NCBI RefSeq assembly: GCF_030010215.1
Contig: NZ_JASCRR010000001.1
Location: 310,001-374,000, forward strand
Length of the DNA: 64,000 bases
Source of the DNA: Tianweitania sp. UT-5YL-CI-8
GTDB lineage: Bacteria > Pseudomonadota > Alphaproteobacteria > Rhizobiales > Rhizobiaceae
Direction: 5' to 3'
Of this stretch, positions 8,185 through 15,919 are shown piece by piece. A program made the translations under genes and the position numbers. The notes below the pieces were generated by a model, which was not told where the DNA came from, did not search any database, and saw nothing but the letters and a program-made list of their open reading frames with translations. Each line of letters opens with the position of its first letter. Within the stretch, counting starts at the first letter, position 1.

Positions 8185-9024
8185 TCAGGCCGAAAGTCGC
8201 CAGAGGCCGCGGGCGTTTTCCGCCAGCACGCGCGCCTTGTCCTCAAGGCTGACACCGGACAGCAGCGCATGCGTTGTCCCGATCCAGGTCGACAGGCCGC
8301 CACCCAGCGTGCAGACCGGCCAGTCGCTGCCCCAGACCATGCGCTCGAAGCCGAAACTGTCGGCGACATGGGCGAAATAGGGCTTCATGTCCTCCAACGT
8401 CCAATTCTCTGCCCCGTAGGCAGGGATGCCGGAAAGTTTGACGGTGACATTCCGCCGCCGCGCAATCTCCGCCAGCGGTCCTTTCCAGGCATCGTAGCCG
8501 CCGCCCTTGATGTCGGGCACGCCACAATGGTCGAGGATAAAACGGACGTCGGGCACCAGATCGGCGAGTGCCGCCGCGCGGTCGATCTGGTGCGGCAGCA
8601 CGCAGAGATCGAAAGTGAGACCCGTGCCGGCAAGACGTGCGATGTTCTGCCGGAACAATGCGCCTTCCGACACATCGTCGGGCACGACATGCAGCACGCG
8701 GCGAAAGCCGCGCACGAAGGGATTTTGCCTTACCCGCTCGAGATAGGCCGGGAAGTCCTCCGACTCCGGCCGGCATGATGCGATGGCGCCGACGACCACA
8801 CCGCCGCTGCCTTCGGCAATCTCCTCGATCACAGCGCTTTCCGCCTCGATACTATCCTCGGCGACATCGACCTCCATATGCAGAGCGGCCGCGATTCCGA
8901 GACGCCGTGCCTCGTCCGCATAGGTCTCATAGGTGAAATCGGCATCAAGCTGAGGCGTATCCGCAAGCCACGGATAGGAAAGCCGATCACGATAGATCAG
9001 GTGCAGATGGGTATCGACGATCAC
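8185..9024 (-). CDS. amidohydrolase-family sugar lactonase (L-fucono-1,5-lactonase-like)
   Basis: The 279-residue protein has the amidohydrolase-2 TIM-barrel start IVDTHLHLIYRDRLSYPWL with the HxH metal site. FILDHCGVPDIKGG and RMVWGSDWPVC supply later His and Asp ligands. The GTG start follows GGAGGACTGCGC and sits right at the domain edge; the longer reading adds 75 codons without family features. Relatives hydrolyse L-fuconolactone or L-rhamnonolactone. The diverging neighbours are a dehydrogenase and a hydrolase that act later in that route, which supports a lactonase role. A general amidohydrolase of another carbohydrate acid is the main alternative. Confidence 0.75.
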   Translation of the reverse strand: MIVDTHLHLIYRDRLSYPWLADTPQLDADFTYETYADEARRLGIAAALHMEVDVAEDSIEAESAVIEEIAEGSGGVVVGAIASCRPESEDFPAYLERVRQNPFVRGFRRVLHVVPDDVSEGALFRQNIARLAGTGLTFDLCVLPHQIDRAAALADLVPDVRFILDHCGVPDIKGGGYDAWKGPLAEIARRRNVTVKLSGIPAYGAENWTLEDMKPYFAHVADSFGFERMVWGSDWPVCTLGGGLSTWIGTTHALLSGVSLEDKARVLAENARGLWRLSA

Positions 9025-9241
9025 GCGCAGTCCTCCGCTTGCAGGGCGCAACCTGCCACAGATCGCCGTGGCTTTGGAATATGCATCGAACAAAGACGGG
9101 CAATGCCGACCGTATTTTTGATCGCGGTACGGTGCGTAACCAGCAAAACGCTGTGGTGCTCGCCGCCGATCGCATTTATGGAAATGTGGGCGCGAAGGCC
9201 GACGCGTGAGGCGGCCAGAGCGCAGAGGAGAGGAAATCTTT

Positions 9242-9976
9242 ATGACCACAAGTCTTCAGGGCAAGACGGTTCTGATCACGGCCGCGGCGCAAGGCATCGG
9301 CCGCGCAAGCGCAGAAGCCTTTGCACGCGCCGGCGCCAACGTGTTCGCCACCGATATCAATGAAAAGCTACTGACCGAACTCGACGGCCTGGACGGCATC
9401 AACGGCCGCAAGCTCAACGTGCTCGACACCGATGCGGTCAAGGCGCTGGTCGCCGAGATCGGCGCGGTCGACGTGCTGTTCAACTGCGCCGGCGTGGTGC
9501 ATTCCGGCTCGGTGCTGGAGATGAAGGACGAGGATCTGGAATTTGCCTTCGACCTCAACGTCAAGGCGATGATCCGCACCATCCGCGCCGTCCTGCCGGG
9601 CATGATCGAGCGCGGCAACGGCGCCATCATTAACATGTCTTCGGTGGCGTCGTCGATCAAGGGCGTGCCCAACCGCTTCGCCTACGGCACCACCAAGGCC
9701 GCCGTCATCGGGCTGACCAAGGCGGTCGCGGCCGACTATGTCGCGCAAGGCATCCGTTGCAACGCCATCTGCCCCGGCACGGTGGAAAGCCCTTCGCTGC
9801 AGGAGCGGCTGAAGGCGACCGGCGACTACGAAGCCGCGCATAAGGCCTTCGTGGCGCGCCAGGCCATGGGCCGGCTGGGCAGCCCCGAAGAGATTGCCGA
9901 CCTCGCCGTCTATCTGGCCGGCGCAACTTACACCACCGGCCAGGCCTACGCCATCGACGGCGGCTGGACCATCTGA
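9242..9976 (+). CDS. short-chain dehydrogenase (2-keto-3-deoxy-L-fuconate dehydrogenase-like)
   Basis: The 244-residue SDR has the nucleotide motif TAAAQGIG (13-20), NCAG at 81-84, catalytic Ser133/Ser134, and Tyr148 with Lys152 in YGTTK. The C-terminal ATYTTGQAYAIDGGWTI is typical. SDRs of this subgroup oxidise 2-keto-3-deoxy-L-fuconate to the 2,4-diketo acid using NAD+. The ATG follows AGAGGAGAGGAAATCTTT. Pairing with the hydrolase 23 bp downstream supports this substrate class, since that enzyme cleaves the diketo product. Related SDRs act on 3-hydroxybutyrate or other sugars, so the exact substrate is probable, not proven. Confidence 0.75.
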   Translation: MTTSLQGKTVLITAAAQGIGRASAEAFARAGANVFATDINEKLLTELDGLDGINGRKLNVLDTDAVKALVAEIGAVDVLFNCAGVVHSGSVLEMKDEDLEFAFDLNVKAMIRTIRAVLPGMIERGNGAIINMSSVASSIKGVPNRFAYGTTKAAVIGLTKAVAADYVAQGIRCNAICPGTVESPSLQERLKATGDYEAAHKAFVARQAMGRLGSPEEIADLAVYLAGATYTTGQAYAIDGGWTI

Positions 9977-9999
9977 TCCAAGACGGAAGGAACGACCTC

Positions 10000-10845
10000 A
10001 TGAAATTTCTGCGTTACGGTGCTCCCGGCACGGAAAAACCCGGCATACTCGACAAGGACGGCCGCATCCGCGACCTCTCGGGAAAAGTCGTCGATCTCGC
10101 CGGAGCGGCACTCGATCCGGAAGCGCTCGCCAAGCTGGCCGATATCGATCCGGCCTCGCTGCCGCTGGTCGACGGCAATCCGCGCCTTGGCCCCTGCGTG
10201 ACCGGCACCGGCAAGTTCATCTGCATCGGGCTGAACTATTCCGACCATGCGGCGGAGACGGGAGCGACCGTGCCGCCAGAGCCGATCATCTTCATGAAGG
10301 CGACCTCGGCCATCTGCGGACCGAACGACGATGTCATCATCCCGCGCACTTCGGTCAAGACAGACTGGGAAGTCGAACTCGGTGTGGTCATCGGCAAGAC
10401 GGCGAAATATGTCAGCGAGGACGAGGCGCTCGACTATGTTGCGGGCTACTGCACCATCAACGACGTGTCCGAACGCGCTTTCCAGGCCGAACATCACGGC
10501 CAGTGGACCAAGGGCAAGTCGGCCGACACCTTCGGCCCGACCGGCCCGTGGCTGGTGACGAAGGACGAAGTGGCCGACCCGCAGGACCTGCCGATGTGGC
10601 TCAAGGTCAATGGCGAGACCATGCAGGACGGCTCGACCAAGACGATGGTCTATGGCGTGGCATTCCTGGTTTCCTATCTCAGCCGCTTCATGTCGCTGCG
10701 TCCCGGCGACATCATCTCGACCGGCACCCCGCCCGGCGTTGGCCTGGGCATGAAGCCGCCGCGCTTCCTGAAGGCCGGCGATGTCATGGAACTCGGCATC
10801 GAGGGTCTCGGCACCCAGAAGCAGACCTGCGTCGCCGACGACTGA
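10000..10845 (+). CDS. FAH-family hydrolase (2,4-diketo-3-deoxy-L-fuconate hydrolase-like)
   Basis: The 281-residue protein carries the fumarylacetoacetase fold: GLNYSDHAAETGATVPPEPIIFMKATSAI, the acidic metal-ligand region DWEVELGVVIGK, and VAFLVSYLSRFMSLRPGDIISTGTPPGVG. Automated labels often call this group ureidoglycolate lyase. Characterised relatives instead cleave 2,4-diketo-3-deoxy-L-fuconate to pyruvate and L-lactate. The preceding SDR and the divergent lactonase fit the sugar-acid role, and no purine or allantoin gene is near. The ATG has AAGGAACGACCTC upstream. It ends the short operon; a hairpin about 140 bp downstream may mark the transcript end. Confidence 0.8.
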   Translation: MKFLRYGAPGTEKPGILDKDGRIRDLSGKVVDLAGAALDPEALAKLADIDPASLPLVDGNPRLGPCVTGTGKFICIGLNYSDHAAETGATVPPEPIIFMKATSAICGPNDDVIIPRTSVKTDWEVELGVVIGKTAKYVSEDEALDYVAGYCTINDVSERAFQAEHHGQWTKGKSADTFGPTGPWLVTKDEVADPQDLPMWLKVNGETMQDGSTKTMVYGVAFLVSYLSRFMSLRPGDIISTGTPPGVGLGMKPPRFLKAGDVMELGIEGLGTQKQTCVADD

Positions 10846-10987
10846 CCACGCGACGTTCGAAGGAAATGATCGGCGAACTTCTGGTGGTCGTAGGGCGGGT
10901 GGCTATTTCTCTACTTCCGCTCGTGAGGCTTTATCGGACATTCCTGGCTTTCAAAGGGCGAATCACGGCACAGTTGCGGTGATTTCA

Positions 10988-11005
10988 GGCAGGGTTACCC
11001 CTGCC
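10988..11005. terminator. GC hairpin downstream of the sugar-acid operon (possible terminator)
   Basis: GGCAGGG (10988-10994) pairs perfectly with CCCTGCC (10999-11005) around a 4-base loop. No T tract follows, so it is either a factor-assisted terminator or an operator for the next gene, which starts 17 bp later. The 142 bp before it show no gene. Confidence 0.35.
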
Positions 11006-11021
11006 GCAGCCCGGATTTGAC

Positions 11022-11912
11022 ATGCACAGCCTCGATCGCCAGCAGTCGGACGAAACCTTCGCCGAGACAACCATTGTCGAGGCGGATGACGGTCGGGCGC
11101 CCGCCCCACGCGCCAGTGCCACGCAACGCGCCTACGCCGCCGATTGGAGCCATTTTTCCTCATGGTGCCGGCGCTCGGGGGTGTCTCCACAGCCCGCCGA
11201 CCCCGGTATTGTCGGCGCTTATCTATCAGCTTGCGCCTCGGGTTCGGCGGACGGTCGCGGGTTGTCGGTATCGACGTTGGAACGCCGGCTGGCGGGTCTG
11301 GTTTGGAACTATGCTCAGCGCGGCGACCGGCTCGACCGCAAGGACCCGCGCCTTGCCGAAGCTGTCGACCTCATCCGCCACGAGCATGCACGGCCGCCGG
11401 AGCAGAAGCAGTCGATCGGCAGCGATGACCTGCTGGCCATGCTGGAAACGCTCGGCCATGATCTGCGCGGGCTGCGCGACCGCGCTGTGCTGCTGATCGG
11501 GTTTGCCGGCGGCTTGCGCCGCGCCGAAATCGTCGGGCTGGATTGCGGCGCTGATCAATCGGAGGACGGCGGTGGGTGGGTCGAAATCCGCGACGCCGGG
11601 TTGGTGGTGGCGCTGCGCAGCAAGACCGGACGGCGGACGGTTGAGATCGGACGCGGAGCGTCCGACCGGTCCTGTCCAGTCGCAGCGCTGGAGCGATGGC
11701 TGAAGCTTTCCCGCATCTCCAGGGGGCCGCTGTTCCGCCGCGTCTTCAACGACGGCAAGACGGTTGAGGTGCAGCGCCTTGCCGACAAGCACGTCGCCCG
11801 GCTGGTCAAGAGTGCCGCGCTCGCCGCCGGCATTCGCGGCGACCTGCCGGAAGGCGAGCGCGCGCTAGCCTTTGCCAGCCGCTCGCTGCGCGCACGGCCG
11901 CGCGTGCGCTAA
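11022..11912 (+). pseudogene. tyrosine recombinase/phage-type integrase, truncated at the 3' end
   Basis: The 296-residue frame has a SAM-like N-terminal core-binding domain (about 30-130), followed by the catalytic domain. The first catalytic Arg (GGLRRAEIVGLD) and the beta-hairpin Lys (RSKTGRRTVEI) are present. The normal HxxR box reads RSLRAR, so the first His is lost. The frame then ends seven codons later, before the LGH box and the nucleophilic Tyr. Intact relatives run some 35 residues further. The break lies 6 bp from the end of the convergent iron-importer operon. I infer an inactive recombinase whose tail was removed when the neighbouring block joined. A bona fide short protein of other function is unlikely. 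Confidence 0.7.
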
Positions 11913-11918
11913 GGCTGT

Positions 11919-12677
11919 CTACAAATGATGCAGCACGATCGGCTTGCCATTGATCGTCGCCACCTGCATGGCGAAGCCGAAGACGTCCTGAAGCACGGGC
12001 GTCGTCAACATCTCAGCCGGTGCGCCATCGGCTATCACCCGCCCGCTCTTCATCGCGACGATGCGGTCGGCATAAGCGCCCGCCATGTTGATGTCGTGCA
12101 GCACGATGACGACGGTCTTGCCGTTCCCGTCGGCCACCTGCCGCAGCGAGCGCATCAGGTCGCGGGCATAATACATGTCGAGATTGTTCAGCGGCTCGTC
12201 GAGCAGCAGATAATCCGTACCCTGGCAGAAGGCCATGGCGACCAGCGCGCGCTGGCGCTGCCCGCCCGACAGCGTGTCGATGAAGCGTCCGGCGAGATCG
12301 GTGAGGTCGAATTGCTTGAGCGACTGCTCGATGATGGTGCGGTCGGTGTCGGTCAGCCGCCCGCGATTGTGCGGGAAACGCCCGAAGCTGACCAGTTCGC
12401 GCACCCGTAGCCGGCTTGCCACCACGCTGTCCTGACGCAGGATCGCAACGATCTTGGCCAGCGTGCGGTTTGGGGTGGTGTCGACGGGAAGCCCGTCAAT
12501 GCTGATCGCGCCGGTCTGAAGCGGTTGCAGCCGCGCTATCAGCGACAACAGCGAGGATTTTCCCGCCCCGTTCGGACCGACCAGCGCGGTGACGCCGCCC
12601 TTGGGAATCGTCAGGCTGATATCATGCAGGATGGGCGTCGCCTGCAGGCTCAGCGAAACGTTCTCGATCCGGATCAT
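11919..12677 (-). CDS. iron/siderophore ABC transporter ATPase (FepC-class)
   Basis: The 252-residue ATPase has Walker A GPNGAGKSS, signature LSGGQRQRALVAMAF, Walker B YLLLDEPLNNLDM and the switch His in IVLHDINMAGAYADRI. This composition is typical of FepC/CeuD/VctC ATPases that power ferric-siderophore uptake. Its ATG overlaps the stop of the adjacent permease gene in an ATGA junction. It is the last gene of a four-gene importer operon next to a TonB-dependent receptor. It ends 6 bp from the truncated integrase on the other strand. Haem or vitamin B12 as cargo cannot be excluded from this subunit alone. Confidence 0.9.
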   Translation of the reverse strand: MIRIENVSLSLQATPILHDISLTIPKGGVTALVGPNGAGKSSLLSLIARLQPLQTGAISIDGLPVDTTPNRTLAKIVAILRQDSVVASRLRVRELVSFGRFPHNRGRLTDTDRTIIEQSLKQFDLTDLAGRFIDTLSGGQRQRALVAMAFCQGTDYLLLDEPLNNLDMYYARDLMRSLRQVADGNGKTVVIVLHDINMAGAYADRIVAMKSGRVIADGAPAEMLTTPVLQDVFGFAMQVATINGKPIVLHHL

Positions 12678-13615
12678 TTGCGGCTCCCGAGCACAAGAAG
12701 CAGAAGAAACGCGATGCCGCCGAAAAACTCGATGACGACGCCGAGCGTGGAACTGCTGCCCAGCCCATGCTGGAACAGGGTCTGGCCGCCGACCAGAATG
12801 ACGATGCCGGTTAAGGCGGCGGCGGGCAACAGTACCGCGTGCCGCCGCGTGTTGACGATCCGCTCGGCCAGCGCAACCACCAGAAGGCCGAAAAACGCGA
12901 CCGGGCCGACGAGCGCGGTCGAGACGGCGACAAGGGAGGAGACCAGCACAAGGAGGCCGGTCACCGTCCGGCTCCAGGTGATGCCGAGCCCGGTTGCCGT
13001 GTCCGATCCCAGCGACACCACGTCGAGCACATGCCGCGCACGCCAGGCGACGATGAGAGCTGCGATGGTAAGAACCGAGGCGAAGGCCAGCAGATCCGTT
13101 CTCACGGCGTTGAAATTGGCGAAGCTCGCGCCCTGTACCACCGCGAACGCGTTGGGGTCGATCAGCCGAGCCAAAAGCGAGTGCAGGCTGCGGAACAAGA
13201 CGCCGAACACCACGCCGGCGAGCAGCATCAGCCCCATGTCGAGCCGGCTCCTGAGCATCGGCAACAGCAGCGCGCAGGCAAGCGCCATCAGCACCAGCAC
13301 CTCGCCGGCAAATTTGAGCTGCGGATTGAGCGCGGCATAGCCCAGACCGCCAAGTGCGAACACCAGTGCCATCTGACCGAACAGATAGAGCGCATCGAGC
13401 CCCATGATTGAGGGCGTGACGATGCGGTTCCCGGTCACCGTCTGGAAAATCACGGTCGAGACCGCGATGGACACGCCGACCTGCGAGAGTGCCAGGAGCT
13501 TAATCGCCCGCAATTCCAGCACGAAGGCGATGTTGCCGCGCAGGCCAATCGTGAGGAAGGCTACGACCGACAGGACGGAAAGTGCGGCGAGTATGGCGAT
13601 ACGGTTCTTAGCCAT
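12674..13615 (-). CDS. iron/siderophore ABC permease, second subunit (CeuC/VctG-like)
   Basis: The 313-residue FecCD-family protein has about nine membrane segments. Family marks are FQTVTGNRIVTPSIMGLDALY and VSTALVGPVAFFGLLVVALAERI. It forms the channel together with the preceding permease. The ATG before AKNRIAIL is used because it overlaps the upstream stop by 8 bases. The longer reading only adds GC-rich sequence from inside that gene. FatC/CeuC/VctG-type permeases are shorter than FepD-type ones, and this protein fits. The two-permease layout with a FatB/CeuA-type binding protein points to catecholate-type cargo by family resemblance. Confidence 0.87.
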   Translation of the reverse strand: MAKNRIAILAALSVLSVVAFLTIGLRGNIAFVLELRAIKLLALSQVGVSIAVSTVIFQTVTGNRIVTPSIMGLDALYLFGQMALVFALGGLGYAALNPQLKFAGEVLVLMALACALLLPMLRSRLDMGLMLLAGVVFGVLFRSLHSLLARLIDPNAFAVVQGASFANFNAVRTDLLAFASVLTIAALIVAWRARHVLDVVSLGSDTATGLGITWSRTVTGLLVLVSSLVAVSTALVGPVAFFGLLVVALAERIVNTRRHAVLLPAAALTGIVILVGGQTLFQHGLGSSSTLGVVIEFFGGIAFLLLLVLGSRK

Positions 13616-14585
13616 GGGCGGGGCGACGGAACAGGAGCCACAGGAAAAGTGCCCCACCGACAACGCCCATCACCGTGCCGACGGGAATTTCATAGGGGTA
13701 GCGGATCAGCCGGCCGATAATGTCGCAGCCGAGCACCAAGCCGGCGCCGCTCAGCGCGACCCATTTGATGGTGCCGCGCAGATTGTCGCCCATGATGCGA
13801 GAGACGATGTTGGGCACGACGAGGCCGACGAACGGGATCATGCCGACCACAACGACGTTGAGCGCCGCGATCACCGACACGATGATCAGGCCGATCCGCA
13901 TCATTCCGGCATAGTCGAGCCCCAGGCCGATGCTGGCGTCGCGCCCCAGCGCCATGATGGTCAGCCGGTCGGCGACGAACCAGGCAAGCGCCACCATCAG
14001 CGCTCCGACCCAAAGCAGTTCGTAGCGGCCGCGCAGCACACCGGAAAAATCGCCATTGGTCCATATGGCGAGATACTGCAAGAGGTCCGCCTGCCAGGCG
14101 ATGAAGGTGACACCGGCGCCGATGACACCGCCATAGACCAGGCCGAACAGCGGCACCAGGAAAGGCTGCGAGGGCGGCAGCCTATGTGCGGTCATGAAGA
14201 AGATCGACGTGCCCAGAAGCGCTGCGCCGCTCGCCGCCAGCGTCTTCATGGCGAGCGTGGCGGCGGGCCACAGCAGCGTCACCGCAAGGATGCCAAGCTC
14301 CGCGCTCTGGGCAGTGCCGGCTGTCGCAGGCTCAACGAAGCGGTTGCGGGCCAGCGTCTGCATGATGAGGCCGGCAATCGCCAGTCCGGCACCCGCGAGA
14401 ACCGCAGCAAGGGTGCGCGGCAGACGACTTACGAGCAGAAGCTGCAGCGCATCGGGGTCGCTAAACGCCGTCCTGAACGGCAAGTCGCTGACGCCGACGA
14501 ACAGGCTCGACACAAAAAGGATCGTGAGCCCGAGGCCCGCGACCACTCCAAATCGCAAGGGTTTTTTCGAGGCCGCAACGATCAT
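13608..14585 (-). CDS. iron/siderophore ABC permease, first subunit (CeuB/VctD-like)
   Basis: The 325-residue FecCD-family inner-membrane protein has SRLPRTLAAVLAGAGLAIAGLIMQTLARNRFVEPATAG, the classic N-terminal motif of the family. The C-terminal GMIPFVGLVVPNIVSRIMG is also present. It pairs with the next permease to move the ferric complex across the inner membrane. Its ATG overlaps the binding-protein stop in ATGA, and its own stop overlaps the next gene by 8 bases, so the operon is tightly coupled. The subunit fits the FatD/CeuB/VctD branch. Confidence 0.88.
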   Translation of the reverse strand: MIVAASKKPLRFGVVAGLGLTILFVSSLFVGVSDLPFRTAFSDPDALQLLLVSRLPRTLAAVLAGAGLAIAGLIMQTLARNRFVEPATAGTAQSAELGILAVTLLWPAATLAMKTLAASGAALLGTSIFFMTAHRLPPSQPFLVPLFGLVYGGVIGAGVTFIAWQADLLQYLAIWTNGDFSGVLRGRYELLWVGALMVALAWFVADRLTIMALGRDASIGLGLDYAGMMRIGLIIVSVIAALNVVVVGMIPFVGLVVPNIVSRIMGDNLRGTIKWVALSGAGLVLGCDIIGRLIRYPYEIPVGTVMGVVGGALFLWLLFRRPAHG

Positions 14586-15484
14586 TGCGCGGCGGAGAAC
14601 GCGTTCGTGATCGTCGCCATAACGCTCTGCATCGACTGGACGCCGCCGGCGGCGATGTAGAATTCGGGCGCAGGCATGTAGATCACCTGCCCCTTCTTCC
14701 AGGCGGTCGTCTGGGCAACCAGTTCGTTGTCGAGCGTAGCCTTCGCACCCTGCTCGCCCGAGCCGATTGCGGCGGCGCGGTCGAGCACCAGCAGCCAGTC
14801 GGGATTGGCTTCGCGGATGAATTCGAACGACACCGCCTCGCCATGGCCGGAGGCCTCGATCGTCTCGACAGCCGGCGGCAGACCGAGTGCGGCGTGGATC
14901 CAGCCGAAGCGAGAGCCCGCGCCATAGGCGCTGACCTTCGGGCCGTTGGTCATGATGATCAGGCCCTTGCCCTTGCCTTGAACGGCGGCGCGGGCGGCTG
15001 CCACCTCGGCGTCGAGTTCCTTGATCGCCGCCTGCGCCTCGTCCTTCTTGTCGAAGAGGTCGCCATAGGAGACAAGCCGCTCCTTGGCCTGGACGATCAG
15101 GTCGTCGCCATCCATCGTCATGTCGATGGTCGGTGCGATCTGGGCCGTCGCCTCCGCCTTGGTGGAGGAGCGTCCGCCGACGATGATCAGGTCCGGACCG
15201 AGCGCGCTGAGCGCTTCGAGATTGGGCTCGAACAGGTCGCCGACGACCTCCGAACCCTGCTTGAGATCGTCGAGATAGGAGACGAAGAGCTTTTCCGGGA
15301 TACCGGCCGGCTTGATGCCGAGGCGGTCGATGGTGTCGAGGGCGGCGATATCGAAGACGGCGATCTTCGCCGGCGTGGCATCGATGGTCACCGGACCTGT
15401 CGCCGTGGAAATTTCGGCTGCCTGCGCGGCGAGGCCGGATATCAGAACGGCGGCGAAAGCCGCCATCACGCTATTCAATCTCAT
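14582..15484 (-). CDS. periplasmic iron/siderophore-binding protein (FatB/CeuA/VctP-like)
   Basis: The 300-residue protein starts with MRLNSVMAAFAAVLISGLAAQA, a signal peptide without a lipobox Cys. The PBP2-type fold is recognisable from IAVFDIAALDTIDRLGIKPAGIP, EPNLEALSALGPDLIIVGGRSS and IREANPDWLLVLDRAAAIG. FatB/CeuA proteins bind catecholate or petrobactin-type ferric complexes in the periplasm. The ATG is preceded by AGGTTGAAACC; a longer reading of 30 codons lacks export features. It leads the four-gene importer operon, and a DUF2218 gene lies 31 bp upstream. The ligand is unproven and a different metal complex remains possible. Confidence 0.85.
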   Translation of the reverse strand: MRLNSVMAAFAAVLISGLAAQAAEISTATGPVTIDATPAKIAVFDIAALDTIDRLGIKPAGIPEKLFVSYLDDLKQGSEVVGDLFEPNLEALSALGPDLIIVGGRSSTKAEATAQIAPTIDMTMDGDDLIVQAKERLVSYGDLFDKKDEAQAAIKELDAEVAAARAAVQGKGKGLIIMTNGPKVSAYGAGSRFGWIHAALGLPPAVETIEASGHGEAVSFEFIREANPDWLLVLDRAAAIGSGEQGAKATLDNELVAQTTAWKKGQVIYMPAPEFYIAAGGVQSMQSVMATITNAFSAAQ

Positions 15485-15515
15485 GGTTTCAACCTCGGTT
15501 GTCGTATCGGAAGGA

Positions 15516-15815
15516 TCAGGCGGCGCGGTCGGTCTGCTGCCAGTCGAACGCGCCCAGTTCCTCGCGGAAGGCAAAGCGCACGAGATGCGATTCGATCACC
15601 GACTGCGCCTGCGCCAGCTTTTCCGCGTCGAGAGCATTCACTTCCATCCGCAAGCCTTTCTCGTCGGCATCGAGAACGGCGGTGCCGAAGCCAAAGGTGA
15701 AGTCGGCATGGGAATCCGTGTAGGTCACCTCGATCTTGTGACCGAAATGCTTGCACAGTTGCACCAGATACTTGCTGGCATTCGGGGTTTCGACCCGCGC
15801 TACGGACTGCAGCAT
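15516..15815 (-). CDS. DUF2218 protein in the iron-uptake cluster
   Basis: The 99-residue protein matches the DUF2218 family (PF09981): ARVETPNASKYLVQLCKHFGHK at the start and VIESHLVRFAFREELGAFDWQ near the end. No signal peptide or membrane helix is visible, so it should be cytoplasmic. The ATG follows AAAGGAGTAGCAGCG, a strong site. It lies between the TonB receptor and the binding protein, all on one strand. DUF2218 genes recur beside siderophore uptake genes in proteobacteria. Release of iron from the imported complex or siderophore handling is a reasonable guess, but no activity is established here. Confidence 0.75.
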   Translation of the reverse strand: MLQSVARVETPNASKYLVQLCKHFGHKIEVTYTDSHADFTFGFGTAVLDADEKGLRMEVNALDAEKLAQAQSVIESHLVRFAFREELGAFDWQQTDRAA

Positions 15816-15919
15816 CGCTGCTACTCCTTTCCTGAGTTTTTCAGTCCGCTTTACACGCATGGGTCCGGCTTGAACAGCCGAAACCCGCGCACGAATGCGT
15901 CAATGCACCATCCGATCCT

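Noticed and set aside
10000-10845. Ureidoglycolate lyase
   Set aside because: This common label is not supported by context: no allantoin or purine genes lie nearby, while a matching sugar-acid dehydrogenase and lactonase do.
13404-14660. A 418-codon open frame on the plus strand opposite the two iron permeases
   Set aside because: Same antisense pattern; the minus strand carries well-conserved permease motifs.
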